Of a DNA stretch of 46,859 nt, positions 17,194 through 23,753 are shown piece by piece; the stretch's first letter is position 1; each line of letters starts with the position of its first letter. The stretch comes from a virus, in IMG/VR virus record IMGVR_UViG_3300032731_000599, positions 1 through 46,859 of that record. The stretch is one strand, 5' to 3'. The position numbers were made by a program, and so were the translations under genes. The notes beneath the pieces were generated by a model. The model was not told where the DNA came from. It did no database searches and was given only the letters and a program-made list of their open reading frames with translations.

Positions 17194-17355
17194 ATGGAAC
17201 AATCAAGATTAAGTTTAGTAATAAGCAATCTTACTGATGAAGAAATAGAACAGCAAGAGCAAGAAACAGAATTGTTAGCAAAAGCATTGGTAGAGCAATT
17301 TGGCGAACTATTTTGGGCTAAGTTTTTTGCGGGAGAGTTTAGTAGTTTAAATTAA
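17194..17355 (+). CDS. Small acidic protein, 53 aa
   Basis: A 53-residue protein beginning MEQSRLSLVISNLTDEE, with a Glu/Gln-rich helix and a hydrophobic aromatic end (FWAKFFAGEF). It sits between the zinc-ribbon gene and a small membrane protein in the same direction. No homologous family is recognised. Confidence 0.6.
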   Translation: MEQSRLSLVISNLTDEEIEQQEQETELLAKALVEQFGELFWAKFFAGEFSSLN

Positions 17356-17361
17356 ATTTAT

Positions 17362-17505
17362 ATGATTATCTGGTTTATAAAATTTATAACAATAATGGCA
17401 TTAGGTATTGCTGGTATGGGAATTAAGGAAAAGCCAAGATTTATATTATTACATCTAATTTTATGGTTCTGGTTGCTTTATTTAATTGTTTGCCAGATGC
17501 CGTGA
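17362..17505 (+). CDS. Small membrane protein, 47 aa
   Basis: This frame of 47 residues is almost entirely hydrophobic, with two likely membrane segments (WFIKFITIMALGIAGMG and ILLHLILWFWLLYLIV) joined by a short charged turn. It follows the previous gene by 6 bp. Function unknown. A small inner-membrane protein in an early phage block could act in superinfection exclusion, but that is speculation. Confidence 0.55.
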   Translation: MIIWFIKFITIMALGIAGMGIKEKPRFILLHLILWFWLLYLIVCQMP

Positions 17506-17567
17506 TAAATAGCATTATGAAACCAGTAATATTAAAACAAAGTTTTTGGGTTAATGAAAAATTAAAT

Positions 17568-17903
17568 ATGAATTGGGAAGAGGAATTTGACAAAATATAT
17601 CCATTACAAATATGGAATGAAAGTAATAAAGAACAAGCTATTTTTATTACTCCAACATTACAAAAAAGACATAAAGAAGAAGTTAAACAATTTATCCAAA
17701 ACCTATTAGATAAACAAGAAAAAAATCATCAAGAAGAGAAAATTGCTTTGAACAAAATGTTAAATCAAGATTGTTTTAATCAATTAGATAAACAAAAATC
17801 CGACATAATGAGTATTGTTCAGAAAGAAGTAGCCAAATCAGACAAATATCAAATTGCTCCATTAGAAAGAATAAGATTTGAAATACTGGGGTTAAATAAA
17901 TGA
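17568..17903 (+). CDS. Coiled-coil protein, paralogue of 18275-18712
   Basis: This is a 111-residue protein starting MNWEEEFDKIYPLQIW. A longer frame back to 17463 overlaps the membrane-protein gene and is rejected because the start here matches the paralogue (MNMKKEFEKLW). The centre (about residues 44-76) is identical to a block in 18275-18712 and is predicted as a coiled coil. The 88-bp DNA identity points to recent duplication or recombination. Function unknown. Confidence 0.65.
   Translation: MNWEEEFDKIYPLQIWNESNKEQAIFITPTLQKRHKEEVKQFIQNLLDKQEKNHQEEKIALNKMLNQDCFNQLDKQKSDIMSIVQKEVAKSDKYQIAPLERIRFEILGLNK
17701..17788 (+). repeat. 88-bp direct repeat, copy 1
   Basis: Exact match to 18405-18492, in the same codon phase in both genes, encoding LLDKQEKNHQEEKIALNK and the following residues. 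The surrounding sequences differ, so only the coiled-coil core has been duplicated or homogenised. Confidence 0.9.
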
Positions 17904-18091
17904 GTATTATGAAAAATAAATTTAAAATAATAAGAGTCAAAGCTGACATTCATCCAGATGGAGATGTATATGTTAAATATAAAAGAACATTTTATAGAAT
18001 TGGTCAATTAGATGATAATGAAGAAGAACATTGGCACGGTCCTGTACCAAGCCCATCTTATCTTAAAATGAGAAAAATAATAAATAAATAA
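17900..18091 (+). CDS. Hypothetical protein, 63 aa
   Basis: The start overlaps the previous stop (ATGA); an alternative start is at 17909 (MKNKFKIIRV). The sequence looks like a small beta-rich domain (DIHPDGDVYVKYKRTFYRIG) with a Pro/Ser-rich end. It is located between the two paralogous coiled-coil genes. No function is recognised. Confidence 0.6.
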   Translation: MSIMKNKFKIIRVKADIHPDGDVYVKYKRTFYRIGQLDDNEEEHWHGPVPSPSYLKMRKIINK

Positions 18092-18093
18092 GT

Positions 18094-18264
18094 ATGAAAA
18101 AAGAAACATTTATTTTGGCAGCAATATTGTTAATAGGTAATGGATTATTTTTTTGGATGGCAAATATGATTGATGGTCAATTAGGATTATTTTGTTTAGC
18201 TAATATTATGCTTGGGTTTATTCTTGCGAAAACCACTATGAATAATTATTTTAATTTTAAATAA
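18094..18264 (+). CDS. Small two-helix membrane protein, 56 aa
   Basis: It contains two hydrophobic segments (FILAAILLIGNGLFFWMA and LGLFCLANIMLGFILA) separated by a short polar turn, and begins with a Lys-Lys-Glu cap. It starts 2 bp after its neighbour. The position next to a second copy of the coiled-coil gene mirrors the membrane protein before the first copy, so a pair of membrane-plus-coiled-coil genes may have been duplicated. Confidence 0.6.
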   Translation: MKKETFILAAILLIGNGLFFWMANMIDGQLGLFCLANIMLGFILAKTTMNNYFNFK

Positions 18265-18274
18265 ATAAATATAT

Positions 18275-18712
18275 ATGAATATGAAAAAAGAGTTTGAAAA
18301 ATTATGGCAAGACGAAATGGAAATAATTGCCAGTTTTCGTTCAATAGAAAAATATCCACCTAATTTTACTTATCTTCATAAAATGTGTTTGAGGATTATC
18401 CAAGACCTATTAGATAAACAAGAAAAAAATCATCAAGAAGAGAAAATTGCTTTGAACAAAATGTTAAATCAAGATTGTTTTAATCAATTAGACAAACAGA
18501 TAAAGATTGAGAAAAGTTATAGAAAGCATTATACAAATGAAATGGTTAGAATAAGATTAGATAAGCAAAAGGAAGAATTTAAAAAAATGATTGAGGATTG
18601 GGCAAGTCCTTTTGAAAGTTACCCAACAATGATGTCAAGCAAGAAAAACCACGAAAGAGGTTTATTGGTTCGTGAATTAAGAGAATATATTTTAAAAGAA
18701 TTAAATAAATAA
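18275..18712 (+). CDS. Coiled-coil protein, paralogue of 17568-17903
   Basis: This 145-residue protein starts MNMKKEFEKLWQDEME and contains the same central coiled-coil block as the earlier paralogue (residues about 44-76). It then continues with its own basic region and a helical end (RELREYILKELNK). No family is recognised. It immediately precedes the DGR target gene on the same strand. Confidence 0.65.
   Translation: MNMKKEFEKLWQDEMEIIASFRSIEKYPPNFTYLHKMCLRIIQDLLDKQEKNHQEEKIALNKMLNQDCFNQLDKQIKIEKSYRKHYTNEMVRIRLDKQKEEFKKMIEDWASPFESYPTMMSSKKNHERGLLVRELREYILKELNK
18405..18492 (+). repeat. 88-bp direct repeat, copy 2
   Basis: Exact copy of 17701-17788 inside the second coiled-coil gene. Such identity in an AT-rich accessory stretch gives a substrate for deletion of the roughly 700 bp in between. 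Confidence 0.9.
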
Positions 18713-18728
18713 GTATAAAACAAAAATT

Positions 18729-19244
18729 ATGAACAAACAAAAAGCATTAGAAAAAATTGAAGAATCAAAAAAGTTCGTAGAAGATTTAGATAAAAAACAA
18801 GAGTGGGTAAAGATTGATTATTCTGTTATCCCAAAAGAATTATTTGACAAGTATGGATGCAAGCCCTTTGAGATAATGAAAAAAAAGATGAGGGATGTGA
18901 ATAATGAAGTTTGGAATAATATCAATTATTTTGAAGCTCAAAAAATATGTGAGAGGTCAGGTTATCGTTTGCCAAATATTAGAGAAATGTTGGTGTTATT
19001 AGAATTTTATAAAGAAGAAAATAAAATCGTAGGTTGCTACGACAAAGGATTTTTAGGGATTGAAGAATTAGATTATAATGAGAATGTGTGCTATGAGTGG
19101 ATTTATTGTTTGAAAGATTGTGGCTTTCTCCGCGGTGGCAATTGGCGCTATGGCTCGTATGCGGGGCTGTTTGCTCTGAACCTCAACTCTGCTCCGTCTT
19201 ACACGTACAACAGCATTGGCTTTCGGTGCGCTCGCTCGCTTTAA
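18729..19244 (+). CDS. DGR target protein 1, C-type-lectin/FGE-sulfatase fold
   Basis: This 171-residue protein ends in a C-type-lectin-type domain of the formylglycine-generating-enzyme-like family, the standard scaffold diversified by DGRs. Visible marks are YRLPNIREMLVLLEF and, in the variable region (residues about 132-169), FLRGGNW, AGLFAL and IGFRCAR. The N-terminal 45 residues are a charged helix. It has no signal peptide or virion-anchoring domain, and it lies in the early block rather than with the tail genes. Inference: a diversified binding protein, perhaps displayed through a partner. No retroelement reverse transcriptase is nearby. Confidence 0.85.
   Translation: MNKQKALEKIEESKKFVEDLDKKQEWVKIDYSVIPKELFDKYGCKPFEIMKKKMRDVNNEVWNNINYFEAQKICERSGYRLPNIREMLVLLEFYKEENKIVGCYDKGFLGIEELDYNENVCYEWIYCLKDCGFLRGGNWRYGSYAGLFALNLNSAPSYTYNSIGFRCARSL
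19122..19233 (+). other. DGR variable region 1 (VR1)
   Basis: 112 bp aligned without gaps to 40719-40830. Ninety-three positions are identical. The 19 differences all fall at codon positions 1 or 2, and in 16 of them one copy has A; the other three are explained by both copies having changed from A. Reconstructing A at those sites gives a template with 11 AAC or AAT codons, the hallmark of a DGR template. The region uses CGC, CGG, CTG, CTC and CCG codons that the rest of this AT-rich phage largely avoids. Confidence 0.88.
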
Positions 19245-19304
19245 TCTAAAATCTAAATAAATAAACTCTTTAATAAAAGGAGGAAGTAATCTTAGGAGGT
19301 TATT

Positions 19305-19442
19305 ATGTTCTAGCAGATTTCTATACTTTGCATCGTTTTAATACTTCTGATTGGTGGAAGTATATTTAATGAGTATTTTCTTTATAATCCGTATTATAAA
19401 GGGACGAAAGATAGCAGAAAACCAAAAAAGTCCGAATTATAG
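19305..19442 (+). pseudogene. Small membrane-protein frame with in-frame TAG at codon 3
   Basis: A strong ribosome-binding site (TTAGGAGGT, 19293-19301) precedes an ATG at 19305. The frame reads Met-Phe-TAG and then stays open for 42 codons, encoding a hydrophobic segment (QISILCIVLILLIGGSIF) and a polar basic tail before the next TAG at 19440. TAG ends other genes here, so it is not reassigned genome-wide. The frame could be a recent nonsense mutant, a suppressor-dependent gene or an assembly error. Confidence 0.4.
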
Positions 19443-19493
19443 GGCTTATTATAAGAACGAAAAATAGCAGAGAATAGCAGAGGAGGAGGTATA

Positions 19494-19601
19494 ATGAACA
19501 AGAAAGATAAGGACACAATAATCACTCTCTATCTCAGATATGGATACAAAGGCATACTGGCTGTTATTGCTAACTTCTTATTGAGCAAAAAGATTACTTA
19601 A
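19494..19601 (+). CDS. 35-aa peptide with strong ribosome-binding site
   Basis: An unusually strong Shine-Dalgarno (AGGAGGAGGT) lies a few bases before the ATG at 19494. The peptide MNKKDKDTIITLYLRYGYKG continues with a hydrophobic stretch (ILAVIANFLLSKKIT). Most genes in this window lack such a site, so this small cassette (19281-19601) has a different translational style and may be acquired. Function unknown; a membrane-active peptide is possible. Confidence 0.5.
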   Translation: MNKKDKDTIITLYLRYGYKGILAVIANFLLSKKIT

Positions 19602-19607
19602 ACAAAC

Positions 19608-19683
19608 GAGAACCCCTAGCTCAAAACAAAATAAATAAGTCATTACGGCTTAAAAATTAAATAGAGGGGTGTCGGGGGTTCTC
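19608..19683 (+). promoter_or_regulatory. Inverted repeat leader 3
   Basis: GAGAACCCC at 19608-19616 pairs perfectly with GGGGTTCTC at 19675-19683 across a 58-bp A/T-rich loop and is followed by a T-rich run. The arms resemble those of the leaders at 14025 and 15273 (GAGAAACC/GGTTTCTC type). It precedes the gene at 19719. A regulatory RNA structure is inferred. A terminator is possible but the T run is interrupted. Confidence 0.5.
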
Positions 19684-19718
19684 TATTTAAAAGATTTTAA
19701 TTAGTTTAATATAATATT

Positions 19719-19910
19719 ATGGAGATATATGATAATGAATTTAATAAACCTAAGAAGATAATGTGGGTAATTAATTTTGTTTTGACACTTGTATTTTTTG
19801 GTGCTATTGCACTTTTTGTTATTAAAGAAATAGAAAGAGTAAAAGATGAAAACGGAATTAAGGGCGTTTTAATGGAAGTTTGGGAAGGCAAAGAGGTAAA
19901 AGTTAATTAG
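19719..19910 (+). CDS. Single-pass membrane protein, 63 aa
   Basis: It has a polar N-terminus (MEIYDNEFNKPKKIMW), one membrane helix (VINFVLTLVFFGAIALFVI) and a charged tail of about 25 residues. Its stop codon is contained in a 27-bp repeat that also follows the gene at 20131. Function unknown. Confidence 0.6.
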   Translation: MEIYDNEFNKPKKIMWVINFVLTLVFFGAIALFVIKEIERVKDENGIKGVLMEVWEGKEVKVN

Positions 19911-19924
19911 TTTAATAATATAAT
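19898..19924 (+). repeat. 27-bp intergenic repeat, copy 1
   Basis: Identical to 20366-20392 and similar to 19693-19712. Each copy starts near the end of a gene and includes TTTAATAATATAAT, which contains a TATAAT-like hexamer, so the repeats may carry minor promoters. They may also mark duplicated gene cassettes. Confidence 0.75.
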
Positions 19925-20134
19925 ATGAAAAAGTTAATGGCGAGAAATAGAATAAAAAAGGATGATATATTTATTATTGAGGGTGGTTATAAAGAATATT
20001 TTTATGCAAGAAAAGCAGAAAGAAAAGATGATAAATGGTTATTTAGATTTTTTGTTTCAGATAAAAATTATAAGGGGGGTGAAATAATGATTAAAGGGAT
20101 GAAAAGTTTAAACAATTTTAAAGAAATAATATGA
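19925..20134 (+). CDS. Small basic protein, 69 aa
   Basis: A Lys/Arg-rich protein (MKKLMARNRIKKDDIFIIEG) with a predicted small beta-sheet centre (YFYARKAERKDDKWLFRFF). It directly follows a repeat copy and overlaps the next gene by 4 bp (ATGA). No family is recognised; nucleic-acid binding is possible from charge alone. Confidence 0.55.
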   Translation: MKKLMARNRIKKDDIFIIEGGYKEYFYARKAERKDDKWLFRFFVSDKNYKGGEIMIKGMKSLNNFKEII

Positions 20135-20367
20135 AATGTAAAATATGTAAATTTAACGACACTGACTCAACCACTGGAATATGTTGGGAGTGTTGCGACA
20201 ATAGAGAATTTCTTTTAGAATGGAGTAGTATCATAGATTGGTTTATGATTTATTATATAATTTATCCAAAAAGTTTAGAAGATAGTCCAGAAAGATATGA
20301 TTATAGAACAAGGGAAGAATACATAAGGTATTTTGTTAAGAAAATGACGCTTCAAGAAAATTTTTAA
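20131..20367 (+). CDS. Small zinc-finger-like protein, 78 aa
   Basis: The N-terminus carries two Cys pairs (CKIC and CWECC) around residues 3-25 that could bind zinc. An aromatic-rich helical region follows (WSSIIDWFMIYYIIY). Its start overlaps the previous stop. Function unknown. Confidence 0.55.
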   Translation: MKCKICKFNDTDSTTGICWECCDNREFLLEWSSIIDWFMIYYIIYPKSLEDSPERYDYRTREEYIRYFVKKMTLQENF

Positions 20368-20392
20368 AAGTTAATTAGTTTAATAATATAAT
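20366..20392 (+). repeat. 27-bp intergenic repeat, copy 2
   Basis: Identical to 19898-19924. Here it lies just before the phosphoesterase gene, which has its own strong Shine-Dalgarno. The position fits a promoter or a recombination scar. Confidence 0.75.
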
Positions 20393-20449
20393 CGTTCTTT
20401 TAAAAATTCTATGGAGGAATAAGAAGTCCAAAAACCAAAAGGAGGTAAG

Positions 20450-21280
20450 ATGGACAAGATAGATAAAAACAGGTGGGCTGAATTGCGTAAAAATGTTAAT
20501 TTTCAAAAAGGAGCAACGCCAAGATTAAATCGCCAAAGGTTAGAACCCAAGAATCACGGAAAAGAGTATGCTGAAATAGTTTTTTTCGGAGATACACACT
20601 GGGGTAGTCCACAATGCGACAGAGAAAGGGCAAAGCGAATGATACAATATTGCATTGACAAAGAGATTTATGTTTTGCTTATGGGAGACTTGATTGAATT
20701 CGCTACCAAAGGTTCTGTTGGAGCTGGAGTTTACGAACAGACAATGAACCCTCATCAGCAGTTTGACGAGACAATGGAGATGCTTATGCCATTAGCAGAC
20801 AAGAAATTGATATTGGGATTACACAGAGGAAACCACGAAATGAGAGGATACAAAGACGCTGGTATTGATATTGCTCGTATTATGGCAACGGAATTGAATT
20901 GCCGTTATTTAATGGATGCTTGTTGGAACTTGTGGTATGTTGGCAAGCAATCATACACTCTCTACACTTTGCACGGGGCAACTGGAAGTCAATATGTTTA
21001 TACCAAATTGAATTCAGCCATTAAAATTGCTCAGAATTTCAAAGCAGAAATTCTTGCAATGGGACACGTCCACGAGAACGCAAGCACTTCGGTAATCTAC
21101 CAGTCGGTTGATAAAGTAAGAAAAGTTATCCAAGAAACCAAAGGGTATGTTATTCTTACTGGGCATTATCTCAAATACGACGGTGGCTACGCACAAATGA
21201 AAGGAATGACTATTGGCAAAATGGGTTCTCCAAAACTTAAGCTGTATGCTAACAAGCACGACATTCACATTTCAAGTTAA
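20450..21280 (+). CDS. Metallophosphoesterase (calcineurin-like)
   Basis: This 276-residue enzyme carries the full set of metal-binding motifs in order: GDTHWG (residues about 43-48), GDLIEF (about 83), GNHE (about 125), a His in TLHGATG (about 172) and GHVHENA (about 203). Such proteins hydrolyse phosphomono- or diesters with two metal ions. Phage members are often DNA or RNA processing enzymes, but the substrate cannot be read from sequence. The ATG is preceded by AAGGAGGTAAG, a strong ribosome-binding site unusual in this genome. A hairpin follows the gene. Confidence 0.85.
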   Translation: MDKIDKNRWAELRKNVNFQKGATPRLNRQRLEPKNHGKEYAEIVFFGDTHWGSPQCDRERAKRMIQYCIDKEIYVLLMGDLIEFATKGSVGAGVYEQTMNPHQQFDETMEMLMPLADKKLILGLHRGNHEMRGYKDAGIDIARIMATELNCRYLMDACWNLWYVGKQSYTLYTLHGATGSQYVYTKLNSAIKIAQNFKAEILAMGHVHENASTSVIYQSVDKVRKVIQETKGYVILTGHYLKYDGGYAQMKGMTIGKMGSPKLKLYANKHDIHISS

Positions 21281-21297
21281 TTGGACTTCAAAAAATT

Positions 21298-21318
21298 GGG
21301 CAGGTGAAATTCCTGCCC
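21298..21318 (+). terminator. Hairpin after the phosphoesterase gene
   Basis: A perfect 7-bp GC-rich stem (GGGCAGG / CCTGCCC) with a 7-nt loop lies 18 bp after the stop codon. There is no strong T run downstream, so if it is a terminator it is weak. It could equally protect the mRNA end. Confidence 0.45.
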
Positions 21319-21337
21319 ATACAAAACATTTAAGATT

Positions 21338-21958
21338 ATGAAAAAGTTAAAAATATTAAATTCATATTGTGGAATTGGAGGAAATAGAAAGCTATTAGGA
21401 GATGACCACGAGATAACTGCCATTGAAAATGTGCCAGAAATAGCAAAAATTTATCAAGATTTTTTTCCAAACGATAAGGTTATTGTTGCTGATGCTCATC
21501 AATATTTGATAGAACATTATAAAGAGTTTGATTTTATTTGGAGTAGCCCACCTTGCGTAAGCCACTCATCTTTTAGGCAAAATATTTGTGTAAGATTTAG
21601 GGGGACCAAACCCGTTTATCCTGATATGCGATTATATGAAGAAATATTATTTTTAAAATATAATTTTAAAGGAAAATATATAATAGAAAATGTTAAACCT
21701 TATTATGAACCTTTAATAAAGCCAAATATAATTTTACAACGACATTTATTTTGGAGTAATTTTGAAATTGTTGACAAAAAGTTTGAAAAAGATAATATTC
21801 GTAAAGCACAAATACCTGATTTGCAAAAGAAATATGGATTTGATTTATCATTTTATAAGTTAAAAAATAAACGACAAGTGTTAAGAAATTGTGTAAATCC
21901 AGAGTTAGGGTTACATATATTTCAAGAGGCATTTAGAGAAGATAATAAATTATTTTAA
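21338..21958 (+). CDS. DNA (cytosine-5) methyltransferase, short
   Basis: This 206-residue protein has the C5-methylase motifs: an AdoMet-binding motif I (YCGIGGNRKLL), an acidic motif II (ITAIENVPE), motif IV with the catalytic Cys (WSSPPCVSHS), ENVKP (motif VI), and a C-terminal NCVNPELG that corresponds to motif IX/X. It is shorter than typical type II methylases because the target-recognition region is small. The likely role is to modify phage DNA against host restriction. There is no partner restriction enzyme. Confidence 0.85.
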   Translation: MKKLKILNSYCGIGGNRKLLGDDHEITAIENVPEIAKIYQDFFPNDKVIVADAHQYLIEHYKEFDFIWSSPPCVSHSSFRQNICVRFRGTKPVYPDMRLYEEILFLKYNFKGKYIIENVKPYYEPLIKPNIILQRHLFWSNFEIVDKKFEKDNIRKAQIPDLQKKYGFDLSFYKLKNKRQVLRNCVNPELGLHIFQEAFREDNKLF

Positions 21959-22066
21959 ATAGGAGAGAAAGAATGGGATTATGGAGAAAGTATATATAAT
22001 ATTGATATTAGACCTTTGCCAACACAATATATATCAACACAAGTTAATAAACCTAACAAAAAAAGT

Positions 22067-22267
22067 ATGTTAAACAAATTGACGAACACATTAAAAAAGA
22101 TTTTACCAAGTGATATTCAAAAGCAATATCGTGCTGGTTTTAGAAATGGTGATTTAATTTTGACTGGTGCTGGGCAAGGTGAGTTATTTGAAATTATGGC
22201 AGACAAATTCAAAAAAGAACTTACTGATAGAGCAATAGAAGTTATAAAAGAAGAAGAGAAAAAATAG
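22067..22267 (+). CDS. Small helical protein, 66 aa
   Basis: The only ATG in frame is at 22067; a TTG at 22016 could give 83 residues. The frame is open right back to the methylase stop at 21956-21958 and reads like protein (GEKEWDYGESIYNIDIRPLP), so a longer product or a truncated downstream exon of the methylase gene is possible. The core is amphipathic helix with a Lys/Glu tail. Function unknown. Confidence 0.5.
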   Translation: MLNKLTNTLKKILPSDIQKQYRAGFRNGDLILTGAGQGELFEIMADKFKKELTDRAIEVIKEEEKK

Positions 22268-22269
22268 CC

Positions 22270-22599
22270 ATGGAAGAGAAAAGAACATCACAACAGAATA
22301 GAGCGCTTTATTTATGGTTTACATTAGTAGCTAAAGGATTAAACGATGCAGGGCTTGATATGAAAGAGGTTCTAAAGGACGAGGTAGATATTCCTTGGAC
22401 CAAGGATATGGTTAAAAAGTTTCTTTGGAAGCCTATCCAAGAAATCGCTTTAGCTAAGAAGTCTACAGCTAAGCTTACTACAAAGGAGGTTGATATTGTT
22501 TACAATGTTCTAAACAGGCATCTTGGAGAAAAGCTGGGCTTTTATCAGCCATTTCCTTCAGATGAGCAAGTGGCTTTGAGTAAGCTAAAGAAAGATTAA
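22270..22599 (+). CDS. Conserved recombination-region protein (NinB-like, tentative)
   Basis: This 109-residue protein opens with SQQNRALYLWFTLVA and contains DEVDIPWTKDMVKKFLW and a closing HLGEKLGFYQPFPS. Proteins of this shape occur in phage recombination or Nin-type regions, and it lies just before zinc-ribbon and endonuclease genes here. I name the resemblance from memory of the family and cannot test it. It starts 2 bp after its neighbour. Confidence 0.5.
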   Translation: MEEKRTSQQNRALYLWFTLVAKGLNDAGLDMKEVLKDEVDIPWTKDMVKKFLWKPIQEIALAKKSTAKLTTKEVDIVYNVLNRHLGEKLGFYQPFPSDEQVALSKLKKD

Positions 22600-22617
22600 T
22601 CAACTAATCTAAATATT

Positions 22618-22878
22618 ATGATTTATCTAGGAGAAACAGGACTAAATAAGACTTGGCAGACAGCATTTCCCAAGGCTACGAGATGCGTTCATTGTGGCAA
22701 GGTCGCAAGGATTGGCTTTGTTTATTGTGAGGAGGCTGATAGCGCCAACAAGGAATTCGTTTGCCAACTACACGATAATGGGAAGAAAGACAAGCTCTGG
22801 CTCCATGATGCTGTGGCTGTTGCTGTGTATTTTTGTGAGGGTTGTCTGAAAGCCACTGCGTTATATAACCAAGCGTAA
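22618..22878 (+). CDS. Zinc-ribbon protein, 86 aa
   Basis: It has two zinc knuckle pairs, CVHC near residue 22 and CEGC near residue 77, with additional Cys in between (VYCEEAD). The protein begins MIYLGETGLNKTWQTAFP. Its stop overlaps the next start (TAATG, 22877-22880). No specific function is recognised. Confidence 0.6.
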   Translation: MIYLGETGLNKTWQTAFPKATRCVHCGKVARIGFVYCEEADSANKEFVCQLHDNGKKDKLWLHDAVAVAVYFCEGCLKATALYNQA

Positions 22879-23753
22879 TGAAAAGATGGAAAAAACAAGA
22901 GTTAAAATGGTTAATTGAAAATTATCCTTCAAAGGGAAAGGTTTTTTGTGCAACATATTTAAAAAGAACAGAGGGAGCTATAAGGCAAAAGACGTCTGAT
23001 TTAAAGTTGAAGTCTAATTTTAAATTTAATTCAATATCAAATTATAATAGAGGTTCTGGATGGAGGGGGAGGAAACGAGAAGAACATTCAGAATGGTTAA
23101 AAAAGTATCATCCATTGAAAGGTACCCATTGTTCGAATACAACCAAAAAGAAAATATCAGATAAGATAAAAATAGCCGTTAAAGATGGTCGTGTTAGGGT
23201 TGATAATTTTAGGGGATGTCATCATACAAAGGAAAGCAAAAAGAAAATAAGAATATCTAATACTGGTCGTGCGGTATCTCAAGAAACTATCAACAAAACA
23301 TTAGCTACAAAATTAAGAAAATATGGGTATTATCATAAAAATACAGAAAATACCTATTCAAGGTGTAAGAGAGGGTGGTACGATATAGGTGGAAAAAAGA
23401 TGTATTTTAGAAGTTTGTGGGAGGCAAATTATGCATTGTATCTTAATTTTCTTAAGAGAAGAAATGACATAAGGGATTGGGGCTATGAGGTTGATACTTT
23501 TTGGTTCTTAAATATAAAAAGAGGGGTTAGAAGTTATAAGCCAGATTTTAAGATATTTAACAATGATGGCACTATTGAATATCACGAAGTTAAGGGTTGG
23601 ATGGACGCAAAAAGTAAAACAAAGATTAAAAGAATGAGCAAGTATTATCCAAAGATAAAACTGGAAATTATTGGGCAATCTGTTTATAAGGATTTAAAAA
23701 ATAAGCTTGGTAAGTTGTTAAAATTTTATGAAACCAATACCGATAAAACTTAG
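22878..23753 (+). CDS. Modular homing endonuclease: DNA-binding repeats plus PD-(D/E)XK nuclease
   Basis: This 291-residue protein has three parts. The first 45 residues resemble a Myb/SANT-like helix-turn-helix (WKKQELKWLIENYPSKG). The middle carries NUMOD3-type motifs (TKKKISDKIK, HTKESKKKIRISNTGR). The C-terminal 110 residues have a PD-(D/E)XK nuclease layout: RSLWEANYA, YKPDFKIF and HEVKGW. This composition is typical of mobile endonucleases. It overlaps both neighbours (1 bp and 26 bp), so it appears integrated in the operon. Confidence 0.75.
   Translation: MKRWKKQELKWLIENYPSKGKVFCATYLKRTEGAIRQKTSDLKLKSNFKFNSISNYNRGSGWRGRKREEHSEWLKKYHPLKGTHCSNTTKKKISDKIKIAVKDGRVRVDNFRGCHHTKESKKKIRISNTGRAVSQETINKTLATKLRKYGYYHKNTENTYSRCKRGWYDIGGKKMYFRSLWEANYALYLNFLKRRNDIRDWGYEVDTFWFLNIKRGVRSYKPDFKIFNNDGTIEYHEVKGWMDAKSKTKIKRMSKYYPKIKLEIIGQSVYKDLKNKLGKLLKFYETNTDKT

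Noticed and set aside
21959-22066. Open frame after the cytosine methylase stop, in the same phase, as a split methylase
   Set aside because: The methylase already ends with its motif IX/X-like NCVNPELG, so the extra sequence is not needed; kept as a note under the next gene.
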